This document shows, piece after piece, positions 33,835 through 43,161 of a DNA stretch of 64,000 nucleotides. The stretch spans positions 149,831 through 213,830 of the forward strand of contig NZ_JALIRM010000012.1 in the NCBI RefSeq assembly GCF_022900255.1, in the 5' to 3' direction. Below the pieces are notes generated by a model, which did no database searches, was not told the DNA's origin, and saw only the letters and a program-made list of their open reading frames with translations. Every line of letters starts with the position of its first letter. Position 1 is the first letter of the stretch. A program made the position numbers and the translations under genes. Source of the stretch: Lederbergia wuyishanensis (lineage in GTDB: Bacteria; Bacillota; Bacilli; Bacillales; Bacillaceae_C).

Positions 33835-33929
33835 GATCATAATTTAGTTATTCACTGTAATTGAAAATCTGATTTAATGAATGATAATTTGTGAGAGTAT
33901 AAAAGATATATAAGTACTTATTACTAAAA

Positions 33930-33982
33930 TGTAGCTTATGCAAGTCTATAGGACTTCATAAGCTATTTTCTTGTACATAATA
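33930..33982 (+). other. Relic of a glycosyltransferase gene forming a terminator-like hairpin
   Basis: TGTAGCTTATGC and GGACTTCATAAGCTATTTT in this gap match 35654-35698 inside the glycosyltransferase gene 35277-36470 (coding AYAGPMDFISYF), with further scattered identity up to ACATAA. The matching parts also make a hairpin: TAGCTTATG (33932-33940) with CATAAGCTA, AAGTC with GACTT inside, then TTTTCTTG. It is best read as a leftover piece of a deleted paralogue that can act as a terminator. The rest of the 33835-34240 gap is AT-rich with no gene that I can see. Confidence 0.5.
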
Positions 33983-34240
33983 GAGTAAATGAAGACGGAA
34001 AATTATTAGTTCTTTATCTTTCAAAAAATTGTTGATTAGTATTAAATAAATTTAATTATGACTAATCTTTGTTGTTTTACTGAAATAGACATATTCCAAG
34101 ATAAGTCTAATATATTGATTTGAAAAATTTAGAAGTACAGAAAATAAACAATTATATATTTGCTAAGGAAAAATGCGGCAATATAAGTTTTCCGTAGAGA
34201 AATGTAGTAGTATAAAATTTTTTTGGAGACGTGATACGAA

Positions 34241-35212
34241 ATGAACATTTTAATATGTAGTGTAGGAAGACGAGTTCAATTAATAGAATACTTTAAAAAA
34301 GAATTTAATAAGATTGAAGGAAAAGTAATTGCTGTAGATTGTGATCCCACTGCACCAGCTCTTTACCATGCTGATTATTTTGAAATAGTTCCACGAATAG
34401 ACCATCCAGAATATATTTCCGTACTCAAAAGTATCTGTCTGAAGTATGAAATAAACGGTGTTTTATCATTAATTGATCCTGAATTAACGCTATTGGCTAG
34501 TATTAAGGAAGAATTTGAAAAAGATAATATTCGTATCATTATTTCTGATAAAGAGGTAATTGACTTATGCTATGACAAGTACAAAACGTCAAAATATTTA
34601 CAAAAAAATAACCTTCCATTTGTTCCTTCATACAGAGATTTTGAACTGGTAAAACAAGATTTAAATAACGGAGTTTTAACATTTCCATTAATTATTAAAC
34701 CTAGAAAAGGGAGTGGAAGTAAAGGAGTATTTATTGTAGAGAATCTTCATGACCTTCAGCTTTTTTGGAGTGAAGATAATGATTTAATTATACAACCTTT
34801 CATTGAAGGAGATGAATATTGCGTAGAGTGTTATATAGACTTATTAACTAACGATACAGTAAATTTATTTAGTAAAAGGAAAATTAATATGAGAGCAGGT
34901 GAAACGGATAAATCAATTGCTATTAAGGACCCTGTTTTGAACGATCTTACTTATAGGCTAATCTATACGTTAAAACCCAGCGGACCTATTGATATTGATT
35001 ATTTTAAAACAGTGGATGGAAAATATATCATTTCTGAAATTAACCCTAGATTTGGTGGCGGGTATCCATATGCTTATGCAATGGGGGAAAACTTTATTAA
35101 AAGTATTATAAGTAATTTAAAAGGTATTTCGAATCTTCCATATGAGTCATATTTAGGTGAGTACGTAGAAGGCAAAACAATGGTTAGATATGATCATTTT
35201 ATAGTTTTATAA
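34241..35212 (+). CDS. ATP-grasp enzyme, carbamoyl-phosphate synthase-like
   Basis: A 323-residue ATP-grasp protein. The N-terminal pre-grasp domain (NILICSVGRRVQLIEYF) is followed by the ATP site (PLIIKPRKGSGSKGVFIV), then QPFIEGDEYCVECYID and the metal ligands EINPRFGGGYPYAYAMG. Members join a carboxylate to an amine or thiol through an acyl phosphate. In surface-polysaccharide loci they are thought to attach amino-acid or similar groups to sugars, but the substrate here is unknown. It starts a sub-group of genes after a terminator-like hairpin, followed by a GT4 gene 64 bp on. Confidence 0.82.
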   Translation: MNILICSVGRRVQLIEYFKKEFNKIEGKVIAVDCDPTAPALYHADYFEIVPRIDHPEYISVLKSICLKYEINGVLSLIDPELTLLASIKEEFEKDNIRIIISDKEVIDLCYDKYKTSKYLQKNNLPFVPSYRDFELVKQDLNNGVLTFPLIIKPRKGSGSKGVFIVENLHDLQLFWSEDNDLIIQPFIEGDEYCVECYIDLLTNDTVNLFSKRKINMRAGETDKSIAIKDPVLNDLTYRLIYTLKPSGPIDIDYFKTVDGKYIISEINPRFGGGYPYAYAMGENFIKSIISNLKGISNLPYESYLGEYVEGKTMVRYDHFIVL

Positions 35213-35276
35213 TCTATGCTATTTAAGGCATGGATTAATATTATTGATTAATAGGATAAGAAAGTTTGTGATTCTA

Positions 35277-36470
35277 ATGAAAAAGAAAATCTTCTTCATG
35301 GTTATTAATATGAATGTTGGCGGAACTGAAAAGGCACTTCTCAACATGATTTCAGAAATGCCGAAAGATAAGTTTGATATTACAATATTAATGCTAGAAA
35401 GGTATGGGGGTTTTATAGACTCAATTCCAATCCATGTTAATGTAAAGGTTTATAATGACTATAAAAAAATTAAAGAATTGATTACACATCCTTTGCATAT
35501 TACGGGTATAGGCTTTCTAAAAAAGAGAAATGTAATAAAAGGATTTACATTCCTTTTATTTTATTTTCTTACAAAAATAATTGGCGAAAAGAGTCTTTTT
35601 TATAAATATTTATTAAAGGATTATCCAGTTGAAAAAATTGAATATGATATTGCTGTAGCTTATGCTGGCCCAATGGACTTCATAAGCTATTTTATTGCAC
35701 ATAAAGTTAGAGCGAAAAAGAAAATCCAGTGGATTCATTTTGATGTTACAAAAATAGGTTTTAATAAACGATTTTCAATAAAGACATTTAAGAAATATGA
35801 TCAGCTCTTTGCTGTTTCAAAGGAAGCAAAAGATAAATTGATTGATTTCTTACCTTCATTAAAAAATCGAATAGATGTGTTTTTGAATATTATATCTTCA
35901 ACAAATATTAAAGAATTATCAATTATTGGAGAGGGATTTAACGATAGCTTTGAAGGCTACAGAATATTGACTGTCGGAAGACTTTCATTGGAAAAGGGTC
36001 AAGATTTAGCAATTAAAGCTGTCTCAAAATTAATACGTGATGGGTATAAGATTAGGTGGTATTGTATCGGAGATGGAAGTTCAAAAGATGAATATGAAAA
36101 ATTAATAACACAATACAACTTGGAAAAACATTTCATTTTATTAGGAACCCATACTAATCCCTATCCGTTTATAAAACAATGTGATATATATGTCCAGCCG
36201 TCTAGGTATGAGGGATATTGTATGACTATATTAGAAGCAAAATGTCTAAATAAGCCGATCCTAACAACTAATTTTAATGGAGCAAATGAACAAATTAAAA
36301 ATTATCAAACTGGCATTATTGTCAACTTCGATGAAACGCAGTTGTATCAGGGAATTAAAACATTAATTGATAATCAAAGCTTAAGGAAAAAGATTAGAGA
36401 GAATCTAGAAGAAGATATTGAAACAAATATATATGAAATTGACAAGTTAATTAAAATAGCAGGTCTTTAA
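35277..36470 (+). CDS. Glycosyltransferase (GT4)
   Basis: A 397-residue GT-B enzyme related to those at 24553 and 32620: MVINMNVGGTEKALLNMI, KVRAKKKIQWIHFDV, TVGRLSLEKGQDLAI, NPYPFIKQCDIYVQ and the donor motif RYEGYCMTILEAKCLNKP. An upstream in-frame TTG at 35244 would add 11 residues; neither start has a strong Shine-Dalgarno, and ATG 35277 aligns best with the paralogues. A 52-nt piece of this gene recurs as a relic at 33930-33982. Confidence 0.83.
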   Translation: MKKKIFFMVINMNVGGTEKALLNMISEMPKDKFDITILMLERYGGFIDSIPIHVNVKVYNDYKKIKELITHPLHITGIGFLKKRNVIKGFTFLLFYFLTKIIGEKSLFYKYLLKDYPVEKIEYDIAVAYAGPMDFISYFIAHKVRAKKKIQWIHFDVTKIGFNKRFSIKTFKKYDQLFAVSKEAKDKLIDFLPSLKNRIDVFLNIISSTNIKELSIIGEGFNDSFEGYRILTVGRLSLEKGQDLAIKAVSKLIRDGYKIRWYCIGDGSSKDEYEKLITQYNLEKHFILLGTHTNPYPFIKQCDIYVQPSRYEGYCMTILEAKCLNKPILTTNFNGANEQIKNYQTGIIVNFDETQLYQGIKTLIDNQSLRKKIRENLEEDIETNIYEIDKLIKIAGL

Positions 36471-36708
36471 AATTTATAAGAATTATCTTAAGAAAGTTGA
36501 AATGAGTTATAAAGAAAATCAATAATGGAAAGTATAATGGTTTTTCAGGACATTAAACTGCTTTCTCGACCCATTCCTAAAAACATGAAAAGATAATTAT
36601 GAAAGAAAATTAAAGAGGCAGAATTTCTTAGATGATGATGTGGTTCGAAAAGTTTAGGTTGGAAGGGAAATCATAGCTAACAGACATAATTAAAAAGGTG
36701 TGAGAAGA

Positions 36709-38490
36709 TTGAAAGAGTCAATGAAAAGACTAATAATTCTGTTTAATGAAAGAGAAAAGAAAAATTTAATATTTTTGTTTTTTTTGATGATAATAGCAGC
36801 GCTGTTTGAAACGGTTGGTATAGGGCTTATTGTTCCCTTTGTAGGTATACTTACTAATCCCAAAATAATTAAAGAACAGGAAATACTATCATTTTTTTAT
36901 AATTTACTTGGATTTGAAACGGCTACTACTTTTATGATTTTTTCTGTAATAACATTACTTTTAATTTTTGTCTTTAAAAATATTTATCTACTATTCTTTC
37001 AATATGCTCAATATAAAGTAATCTTAAATCAACAAGTTAGACTTTCTCAGGATTTATTTAGAGAATATTTAACTAAACCATTTAGTTTTCATATACAACG
37101 AAACTCTGCAGATTTATTAAGAAATGTAAATAGTGAGGTTTCAAAAGTATTTCAAGGAATTATTTTGTCTGGCTTCCAATTATTCACAGAAATTCTTGTA
37201 ATTATATGTATTAGTATCCTACTATTAATGACAGCTCCTTTAGCAACATTAACAGCTTCTATCCTTTTAGGTGGAAGTGTTTTTTTATTTTTTAAGATAT
37301 TTCGTAAGAAAATTAGTCAATTAGGTATTGAGCAACAAAAAGTAAATGGTACGATGATCAAATGGGTGAATCAAGGACTGGGAGCAAGTAAAGAGGTAAA
37401 GGTAGCAGGAAAAGAAAACTTTTTTGTTAAAGCTTATACGAAACATAGTCAAGTTAGAGCCAACAATAGTCGATATATAAAAATGCTTGAAAATGTTCCA
37501 CGGCTTTTTATTGAAACGTTGCTAGTGTCTGTAGTACTTATTACTATGTTAATGATCATTCTTCAAGATACTAATACATCGCAACTAATATCAACAATGG
37601 CTTTATTCTCTATGGCAGCATTCAGATTGATGCCTTCTATAAATCGTGTAGTGGGAATGATTACAACAATTCGTTATAGTCAACCCGCTTTAACTGTGAT
37701 CTATGAAGACTTATTTAATAATCGAGATAAGACTGGCAAAATAACGAATGTAAAAGAAGATGAAATTTTCTTAGTTAACAAAGGAGAAAGAATATTTAAT
37801 AATTCAATACAATTGACTAATGTATCTTTTCGATATCCAAATCAAAAGAAATACTCAGTTAAAAATATCTCTCTTACTATTCCAATAGGGAAATCAGTAG
37901 CATTTATAGGTGAATCAGGTGCGGGAAAAACAACAATAGTAGATATAATTTTAGGTTTATTTGAACCTGAACAAGGAAGAGTTCTAGTTGACGGAAAAGA
38001 CCTCTCCAATCAAAAGAAACTCTGGCAGAAGAAAATTGGATATATTCCACAATCTATATTTCTCTCTGATGATTCTATCAAAGGGAATATTGCTTTTGGT
38101 GTAGAAAACGATTTAATCGATGAAAAAGAAGTATGGAGAGCATTAGAGCAAGCTCAACTTAAAGAATTTGTTGAAAGTCTCCCTGATAAATTAGACACTA
38201 CTGTAGGTGAAAGGGGAGTGCGGCTTTCGGGTGGTCAGCGTCAACGTATAGGAATTGCAAGAGCTTTATATCATAATCCGGAAATACTATTTATGGATGA
38301 GGCTACGTCAGCCTTGGATAATGATACAGAAAAAGAAATTATGTTGGCAATTGATGGTTTAAAAGGAGAAAAAACATTAATCATTATTGCTCATCGACTA
38401 AGTACTATAGAAAACTGTGATATAGTTTATGAAATTAGTAATGGTAGGTTAAAATCAATTTGTAACGAAGTAAATAAATCTGTAATTTAA
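36709..38490 (+). CDS. PglK-like ABC transporter, candidate lipid-linked saccharide flippase
   Basis: A ~593-residue fused permease-ATPase with six predicted helices and an ATPase domain carrying GESGAGKTT, IPQSIFLSDDSI, the signature LSGGQRQR and EATSALD. The permease resembles PglK, the lipid-linked oligosaccharide flippase: ALFETVGIGLIVPFV near the N-terminus and ALFSMAAFRLMPSINRV before the ATPase. No Wzx-type flippase is present between 14.6 and 41 kb, so this protein is the best candidate to flip the repeat unit. A peptide or lipid exporter remains possible. TTG 36709 has AAGGTG upstream; GTG 36700 and ATG 36721 are alternatives. Confidence 0.8.
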   Translation: MKESMKRLIILFNEREKKNLIFLFFLMIIAALFETVGIGLIVPFVGILTNPKIIKEQEILSFFYNLLGFETATTFMIFSVITLLLIFVFKNIYLLFFQYAQYKVILNQQVRLSQDLFREYLTKPFSFHIQRNSADLLRNVNSEVSKVFQGIILSGFQLFTEILVIICISILLLMTAPLATLTASILLGGSVFLFFKIFRKKISQLGIEQQKVNGTMIKWVNQGLGASKEVKVAGKENFFVKAYTKHSQVRANNSRYIKMLENVPRLFIETLLVSVVLITMLMIILQDTNTSQLISTMALFSMAAFRLMPSINRVVGMITTIRYSQPALTVIYEDLFNNRDKTGKITNVKEDEIFLVNKGERIFNNSIQLTNVSFRYPNQKKYSVKNISLTIPIGKSVAFIGESGAGKTTIVDIILGLFEPEQGRVLVDGKDLSNQKKLWQKKIGYIPQSIFLSDDSIKGNIAFGVENDLIDEKEVWRALEQAQLKEFVESLPDKLDTTVGERGVRLSGGQRQRIGIARALYHNPEILFMDEATSALDNDTEKEIMLAIDGLKGEKTLIIIAHRLSTIENCDIVYEISNGRLKSICNEVNKSVI

Positions 38491-38515
38491 TTTTCAATGA
38501 ATTAAAATAAAGTGA

Positions 38516-39649
38516 GTGAATATCTTGAGGGTAGAAAAAAAAATAATTTATGTGAAATTATATGGGCTTTTTATAAGCTTAGATAAAAATTTAATAATTT
38601 TATTATGGTTACTTTTAAATAAAACAAATCCGTTTAATTTACATGTAGCCGCATCAAAAAGATATTTTCAACTTTTTCCTTCATGTTTATTAAAGTTCCT
38701 AAGAGTATTAAATATTATTAGAAAACTAATGTTAATAAAAAAATTTATTGGTGTAAAAAATTATCCAACAATAAGTGTTGATTTAGATGGGCATATACTT
38801 TTAAAAACTTCAGGTGGCTTAAAAGTATTTGATTTAAAAAATGAAATAGTAGCCTCTCAATACACATCAGTATATAAAAAAGAAGCTTTTATTAGTTTAG
38901 TAAGAAGGCTTGAGGCTATTCAAAAATATAATATTTCTCCAAAAATAATCGAGGTTGATTTTCCAAATAAATGTATCTATGAAGAGTTTGTAAATTTTTA
39001 TAAAGCGGAACGTTTTGAACTAGGATCGAATTATTTAATGGATAAGATTTTACCTGTATGGGAGGAAATTACGAGAAATACTCCCTTCACTACAATCTAT
39101 TTAATTGAATACATTACGAATCAAAGGGATTATATTTTAAATAAAATTAATGATCTTGAGAGGCAAGGATTTGATATATGTCAACTTAGGACTATTTCCA
39201 CTTTTGTAGATAATATCTATCATAATTTGATTGAAAAAAACAAGAAAACATATATTTATTTGACATTAACACATGGAGACCTTCACGCATGGAATATTCT
39301 TATATATAGTAACAATTCGAAAGTAATAGATTGGGATACTGTCAAAGAAAGGTCCTTATTACATGATTTTTATTATTTGTTAATTCATAAGATGCTTGGA
39401 AGAGGTATCGATAAAAAATTTTTAATTGAACTAAATAAATTAGAATCAATAATATTATTAAAAATTAAAAATTTATTTAATGAATCTAATTTAGATCTTA
39501 ACTTATATAGAAAGTTATTTTACTTGGAATCTATTTATTTAGATATTGAAAATAGAATAGATGTAATAACCAACAAGTATAGAATTGAGGAAGGTATATT
39601 AAGGATGAATGAGTCTATTAAAACTTTTACTAAAATTGAGAAAAACTAA
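38516..39649 (+). CDS. APH/choline-kinase-fold phosphotransferase
   Basis: A 377-residue protein whose C-terminal half has the catalytic loop LTHGDLHAWNIL and the metal-binding KVIDWDTV of the aminoglycoside-phosphotransferase fold. The N-terminal ~100 residues are basic and partly hydrophobic. In a polysaccharide locus such a kinase might phosphorylate a sugar or polyol, or a lipid carrier; the substrate is unknown. It follows the ABC transporter by 25 bp. A broken relative lies at 31974-32627. Codon use is very AT-rich, as for most of 29-40 kb. Confidence 0.78.
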   Translation: MNILRVEKKIIYVKLYGLFISLDKNLIILLWLLLNKTNPFNLHVAASKRYFQLFPSCLLKFLRVLNIIRKLMLIKKFIGVKNYPTISVDLDGHILLKTSGGLKVFDLKNEIVASQYTSVYKKEAFISLVRRLEAIQKYNISPKIIEVDFPNKCIYEEFVNFYKAERFELGSNYLMDKILPVWEEITRNTPFTTIYLIEYITNQRDYILNKINDLERQGFDICQLRTISTFVDNIYHNLIEKNKKTYIYLTLTHGDLHAWNILIYSNNSKVIDWDTVKERSLLHDFYYLLIHKMLGRGIDKKFLIELNKLESIILLKIKNLFNESNLDLNLYRKLFYLESIYLDIENRIDVITNKYRIEEGILRMNESIKTFTKIEKN

Positions 39650-39878
39650 TATCTAAGAAAGAGCTTGATTTTAAATAACTTGAATAAAGTGGATATAATA
39701 AAGCAAAACAAATAATTAGCAGAATATAAGTGAAGAAATTTGTTATTTAAGTAAAAATGTGAAGGGGAAGATCGTGCTAGTATAACATGAGAGTTTCCTA
39801 AGGAGAGGATACAGGAAAAAATTCTAGGTATAAGAGCGATAGGAATATGTATATTACAATAAATAAGGAGTTGCTCAT

Positions 39879-40958
39879 TTGGAATTTACGAAATCAGATA
39901 TGAACATGACGAAAGGAGTAGCCATTTTATTTATGCTACTCCTTCATTTATTTTGTAGAAAAGAAATCAATGGATTGTACGAAACCTTCATTTACATTAA
40001 CGATGTACCTTTGCTTTATTATTTTTCATTATTTGGTGATGCTTGTGTTCCGATGTATTGTTTTGCAAGTGGTTACGGATTGTATACCAGTTATAAAAAG
40101 ACAGAAAATTACAATGTAAAGAAAAACTTGTTTAGAATTACAAAACTTCTTACAAATTTTTGGATCATTTTATTTCTTTTTGTAGCTATAGGATTCTTTG
40201 CCGGAAACGCCGAAAAATATCCTGGTAGCATTACAGAATTTTCACTTAATTTTTTTGTTTTATCCAATTCTTATAATGGCGCTTGGTGGTTTTTACAAAC
40301 CTATATTATTCTTGTTCTCGTATCACCTTTAATTTTTAAAATGATTATAAAATACAATTCATTTCTGTTACTTATAATAGTTGGTTTTATTTATTTCGTG
40401 TCTTATGTTCAAAGAATTAAACACATTTTAGATTTTAGTGACTACCCAGTAGTATTATCAATTGTAAATGCAACAGTATTGGTTGGGACTTCGCTTTTAC
40501 CTTTTATAATCGGTTCAATTTTTGCCAAAGAAAAAATTTATTCTAAATTTCATCAAAAGATGAACGGACTTCCACACAAAAATACCATCTCAGTTATTGG
40601 AATATTACTACTAATAGTTATTCATTCTATTTACGAATCCATGATAATTGCTCCTATAACGGGAATTATATTTATTTGCTTTTTTAATGTTATGAATAAA
40701 AAAGATAGAATCAAAAAGGTACTAAACTATTTTGGAAACCATTCAACAAACATATGGTTAACACATATGTTTTTTTACATGACGATGTTCAGTGAATTAA
40801 CTTTTGCTCCTAAATATCCAATATTTATATATGCATGGTTAATAGTACTTTGTCTCATGTCTTCATACCTGATTAAAGTGATTTTCAACCCAATTAGTAT
40901 ACAAATTGATAAAATGTCTGTTGCGAATATTAATCGCCTAAAGCGAATCGAGGGATAA
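39879..40958 (+). CDS. Membrane acyltransferase (acyltransferase 3 family)
   Basis: A 359-residue protein with about ten membrane helices. The start KSDMNMTKGVAILFMLLLHLF carries the conserved His of the family, and GYGLYTSYKK, then AWWFLQTYIILVLVSPLIF and NHSTNIWLTHMFFY follow. These enzymes O-acetylate or succinylate surface sugars. It starts at TTG 39879, 7 nt after AAGGAG. It is the last gene of the polysaccharide locus and stands apart from the kinase gene by 229 bp without any feature that I can name. Confidence 0.85.
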   Translation: MEFTKSDMNMTKGVAILFMLLLHLFCRKEINGLYETFIYINDVPLLYYFSLFGDACVPMYCFASGYGLYTSYKKTENYNVKKNLFRITKLLTNFWIILFLFVAIGFFAGNAEKYPGSITEFSLNFFVLSNSYNGAWWFLQTYIILVLVSPLIFKMIIKYNSFLLLIIVGFIYFVSYVQRIKHILDFSDYPVVLSIVNATVLVGTSLLPFIIGSIFAKEKIYSKFHQKMNGLPHKNTISVIGILLLIVIHSIYESMIIAPITGIIFICFFNVMNKKDRIKKVLNYFGNHSTNIWLTHMFFYMTMFSELTFAPKYPIFIYAWLIVLCLMSSYLIKVIFNPISIQIDKMSVANINRLKRIEG

Positions 40959-41443
40959 AACGTATAGTGGTAATCATTATTATTTCAAGAAGTACAAAGG
41001 ATTAAATAGAAGTTTGCTTGATAGTTTGTCTTAAACGACTTCATTCTTTACCGGGAAGGGATCCTTTATATAAATCTATTAGCAATGACGGTTTTTGGTC
41101 TTTTGACGTGGTTGTACTTTTAATTCCCATAATTGTATGACTGGCATATTAAATTTGGAAATAGGGAACTCTTCTATCGCAAGTTTTTTAGTTTTTTTCA
41201 AAAGTATACCATTTCATTCAACTTTTCCTACGGCACTTGTACCTTTCGTTTTGATGTTAAGAAAAGAGTGATAAATGGAAAGGCAGTAGCTATGTTATTA
41301 GAAACTAAAATTCCTCCCTCTATATTTGTAAAAATTGGTTATGATATTTAGAAAAAATATAATATCAATGATACTAATTGAAAATTCCCTCAATTTCCTA
41401 TAAGCTTTTAAAGTAAATACATAAATTAGCGGGGTGTTTTATT
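40959..41443. other. 485-bp gap, possibly decayed membrane-protein DNA
   Basis: Pieces of coding-like sequence appear in different plus-strand frames: HSLPGRDPLYKSISNDGFWS then FDVVVLLIPIIV (about 41042-41138), and SSIASFLVFFKSIPFHSTFP (from about 41170). Each is broken by stops. I recognise no family. It lies at the border between the polysaccharide locus and unrelated genes, a usual place for remnants. The last ~90 bp should hold the promoter of the next gene. Confidence 0.35.
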
Positions 41444-42160
41444 TTGAAACTAGCCTTCCTCTCCGATATCCACGGCATCGCTATTGCATTGGATGCCGTT
41501 CTTCAGGATATTAAAGAAAAAAACGTAGACAAAATTTATGTTCTCGGAGATATTTGCTACCGCGGTCCTGAACCGCAGCGTTCGTTGGAATTAGTTCAAT
41601 CATTAAATTGCGATGTCATCAAAGGAAATGCGGACGAATGGGTTGTCCGTGGTGTACATAAAGGTGAGGTCCCAGACCAAGCTTTGGATATGATGAATCG
41701 AGAGAGGGATTGGATTTATTCCCATTTGAACCAAGAAAGCGTAACTTACTTGGAGCAACTGCCAACTGAATTAACAATTGAAGCAGAAGGTATGAAAATC
41801 CATGCGTTTCACGCAACGCCCAATAGTTTATTTGAGATTGTTCCACCAGCTGAAAGTGATGAAAGAATAAGTGATAAATTGATGGCAAAAGAAGCGAACC
41901 TGTATATTTACGCCCATATTCACAAGCCATATATTAGGTACATTAACGGTAAATGTGTAATTAACATTGGAAGCGTAGGGCTTCCGTTTGATGGCATGAA
42001 AAAGTCATCCTACGCACTCGTAAATATTCAAGATAATAGTTTTCAAGCTTCTATCGTTAGAGTTCCATTTGATACGAATAAAGTTATTCAGCAGTATCAC
42101 GATGTTAACTATCCTAATGCAGAGACAATGAGCAGAATTTTGAAAAACGCAAGTATTTAA
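41444..42160 (+). CDS. Calcineurin-like metallophosphoesterase
   Basis: A 238-residue metallophosphoesterase of the YfcE/ApaH-like group. Metal ligands are in the expected order: DIHG, GDICYRGP, GNADEW, FHATP and AHIHKPY. It hydrolyses a phosphodiester or phosphomonoester; the substrate is not predictable. It starts at TTG 41444 with GGGGTG upstream and ends at a terminator, so it is a single-gene unit. Confidence 0.88.
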   Translation: MKLAFLSDIHGIAIALDAVLQDIKEKNVDKIYVLGDICYRGPEPQRSLELVQSLNCDVIKGNADEWVVRGVHKGEVPDQALDMMNRERDWIYSHLNQESVTYLEQLPTELTIEAEGMKIHAFHATPNSLFEIVPPAESDERISDKLMAKEANLYIYAHIHKPYIRYINGKCVINIGSVGLPFDGMKKSSYALVNIQDNSFQASIVRVPFDTNKVIQQYHDVNYPNAETMSRILKNASI

Positions 42161-42161
42161 G

Positions 42162-42196
42162 AAAAGAGAAGGTTTCATAGCCTTCTCTTTTCTGTT
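42162..42196 (+). terminator. Terminator after the metallophosphoesterase gene
   Basis: GAAAAGAGAAGG pairs with CCTTCTCTTTTC around TTTCATAG; a T-rich tract follows. Confidence 0.85.
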
Positions 42197-42280
42197 TTAT
42201 GTGGGAATGTTTCGAATACAAACCCTAGCAAGCTAAAACTAGTTATTTTTGAACTAATAATATTCCTAGAAGGTGCCTTC

Positions 42281-42712
42281 ATGAAGTTAATCTTGAGAAT
42301 TCTCCCCATTATTTACATGACATTTATTTGGATTCAATCAAGTTCCTTTGATCCTGAGTCTGTACAAAATCTTTCAAACTATATTAGTAGCAGCTTAATT
42401 TTATTTTTAGGTATTTGTTTTGAACTCGCTCATTTAGTTGAATTTGGTTTCTTGTATTTGTTTCTTATTTTAGCTGTTCTTACATTTCGAAGACTTGATT
42501 CTAGAATAGAAGCTATCTGTTTTGCCATTGCTGTTTTGTATGGAATTGTAGATGAAGTTCACCAACATTTTGTGCCATTTCGCTCTTTTTCAATAGTAGA
42601 TTTAATGAAGGATGTTTTAGGAGTTTATGTGATTTGGTACATTATTCATGTTTCCTATTTTAAAAAGAAAGACTCTAAAATTGGTACTGTATTAAGGAAA
42701 ATAACGAATTAA
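42281..42712 (+). CDS. VanZ-like family membrane protein
   Basis: A 143-residue protein with four hydrophobic segments and the VanZ pattern: IPIIYMTFIWIQSS at the N-terminus, a central HLVEFGFLYLFL and the DEVHQHFVPFRSFSIVDLM block with conserved acidic and His residues. VanZ proteins give low-level teicoplanin resistance in some enterococci; the usual role in Bacillaceae is unknown. AAGGTG precedes ATG 42281. It is convergent with the next gene, with 2 nt between the stops. Confidence 0.82.
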   Translation: MKLILRILPIIYMTFIWIQSSSFDPESVQNLSNYISSSLILFLGICFELAHLVEFGFLYLFLILAVLTFRRLDSRIEAICFAIAVLYGIVDEVHQHFVPFRSFSIVDLMKDVLGVYVIWYIIHVSYFKKKDSKIGTVLRKITN

Positions 42713-42714
42713 TC

Positions 42715-43065
42715 CTACTTCCACTTATACACCACCCACAACAAAACCAACATCACAATATCCAATCTTGCATTAAACGCAAATTGCATGAAACCAATAT
42801 TTAATGAAGGAACTTTTGTTAATAAAATGGCTGCGATCATTATTCCAATCAACGGAATGACAGCTTGGTGAACCATTTTATCGGCAAGAATAAGGACTCC
42901 ACAAATGATTTCAATAAGTGCAACTGCATACATTAAATAGAGTGGGAACGGAAGTCCTAAATTAACAAATGTACTTCCAAGATCTTCATTTATTAATTTC
43001 AATAAACCAGATATGATAAACACATAAGCTATTACATATCGAATTAATTTGTAAGATATAATCAA
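42715..43065 (-). CDS. DoxX-like membrane protein (116 aa)
   Basis: A 116-residue protein with four membrane helices: RYVIAYVFIISGLLKLI, LYLMYAVALIEIICGVLIL and two more, matching the small DoxX-like family. It starts at TTG 43065 with AGGAGGG 6 nt upstream. Function unknown; it is only distantly related to the two larger DoxX proteins at 44252 and 44873. Confidence 0.72.
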   Translation of the reverse strand: MIISYKLIRYVIAYVFIISGLLKLINEDLGSTFVNLGLPFPLYLMYAVALIEIICGVLILADKMVHQAVIPLIGIMIAAILLTKVPSLNIGFMQFAFNARLDIVMLVLLWVVYKWK

Positions 43066-43161
43066 TTTTTTCCCTCCTGGAGTCTTTGTATCCTTACATT
43101 AAAACTGTATGCAAGAGTTGGGACAAACCTGCTTAAAATAATGATTTTGGAGGATGAAATA

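Noticed and set aside
41133..41351. 72-residue frame in the gap after the acyltransferase gene
   Set aside because: No ribosome site or motif; neighbouring frames look more coding-like, so it is more likely decayed DNA.
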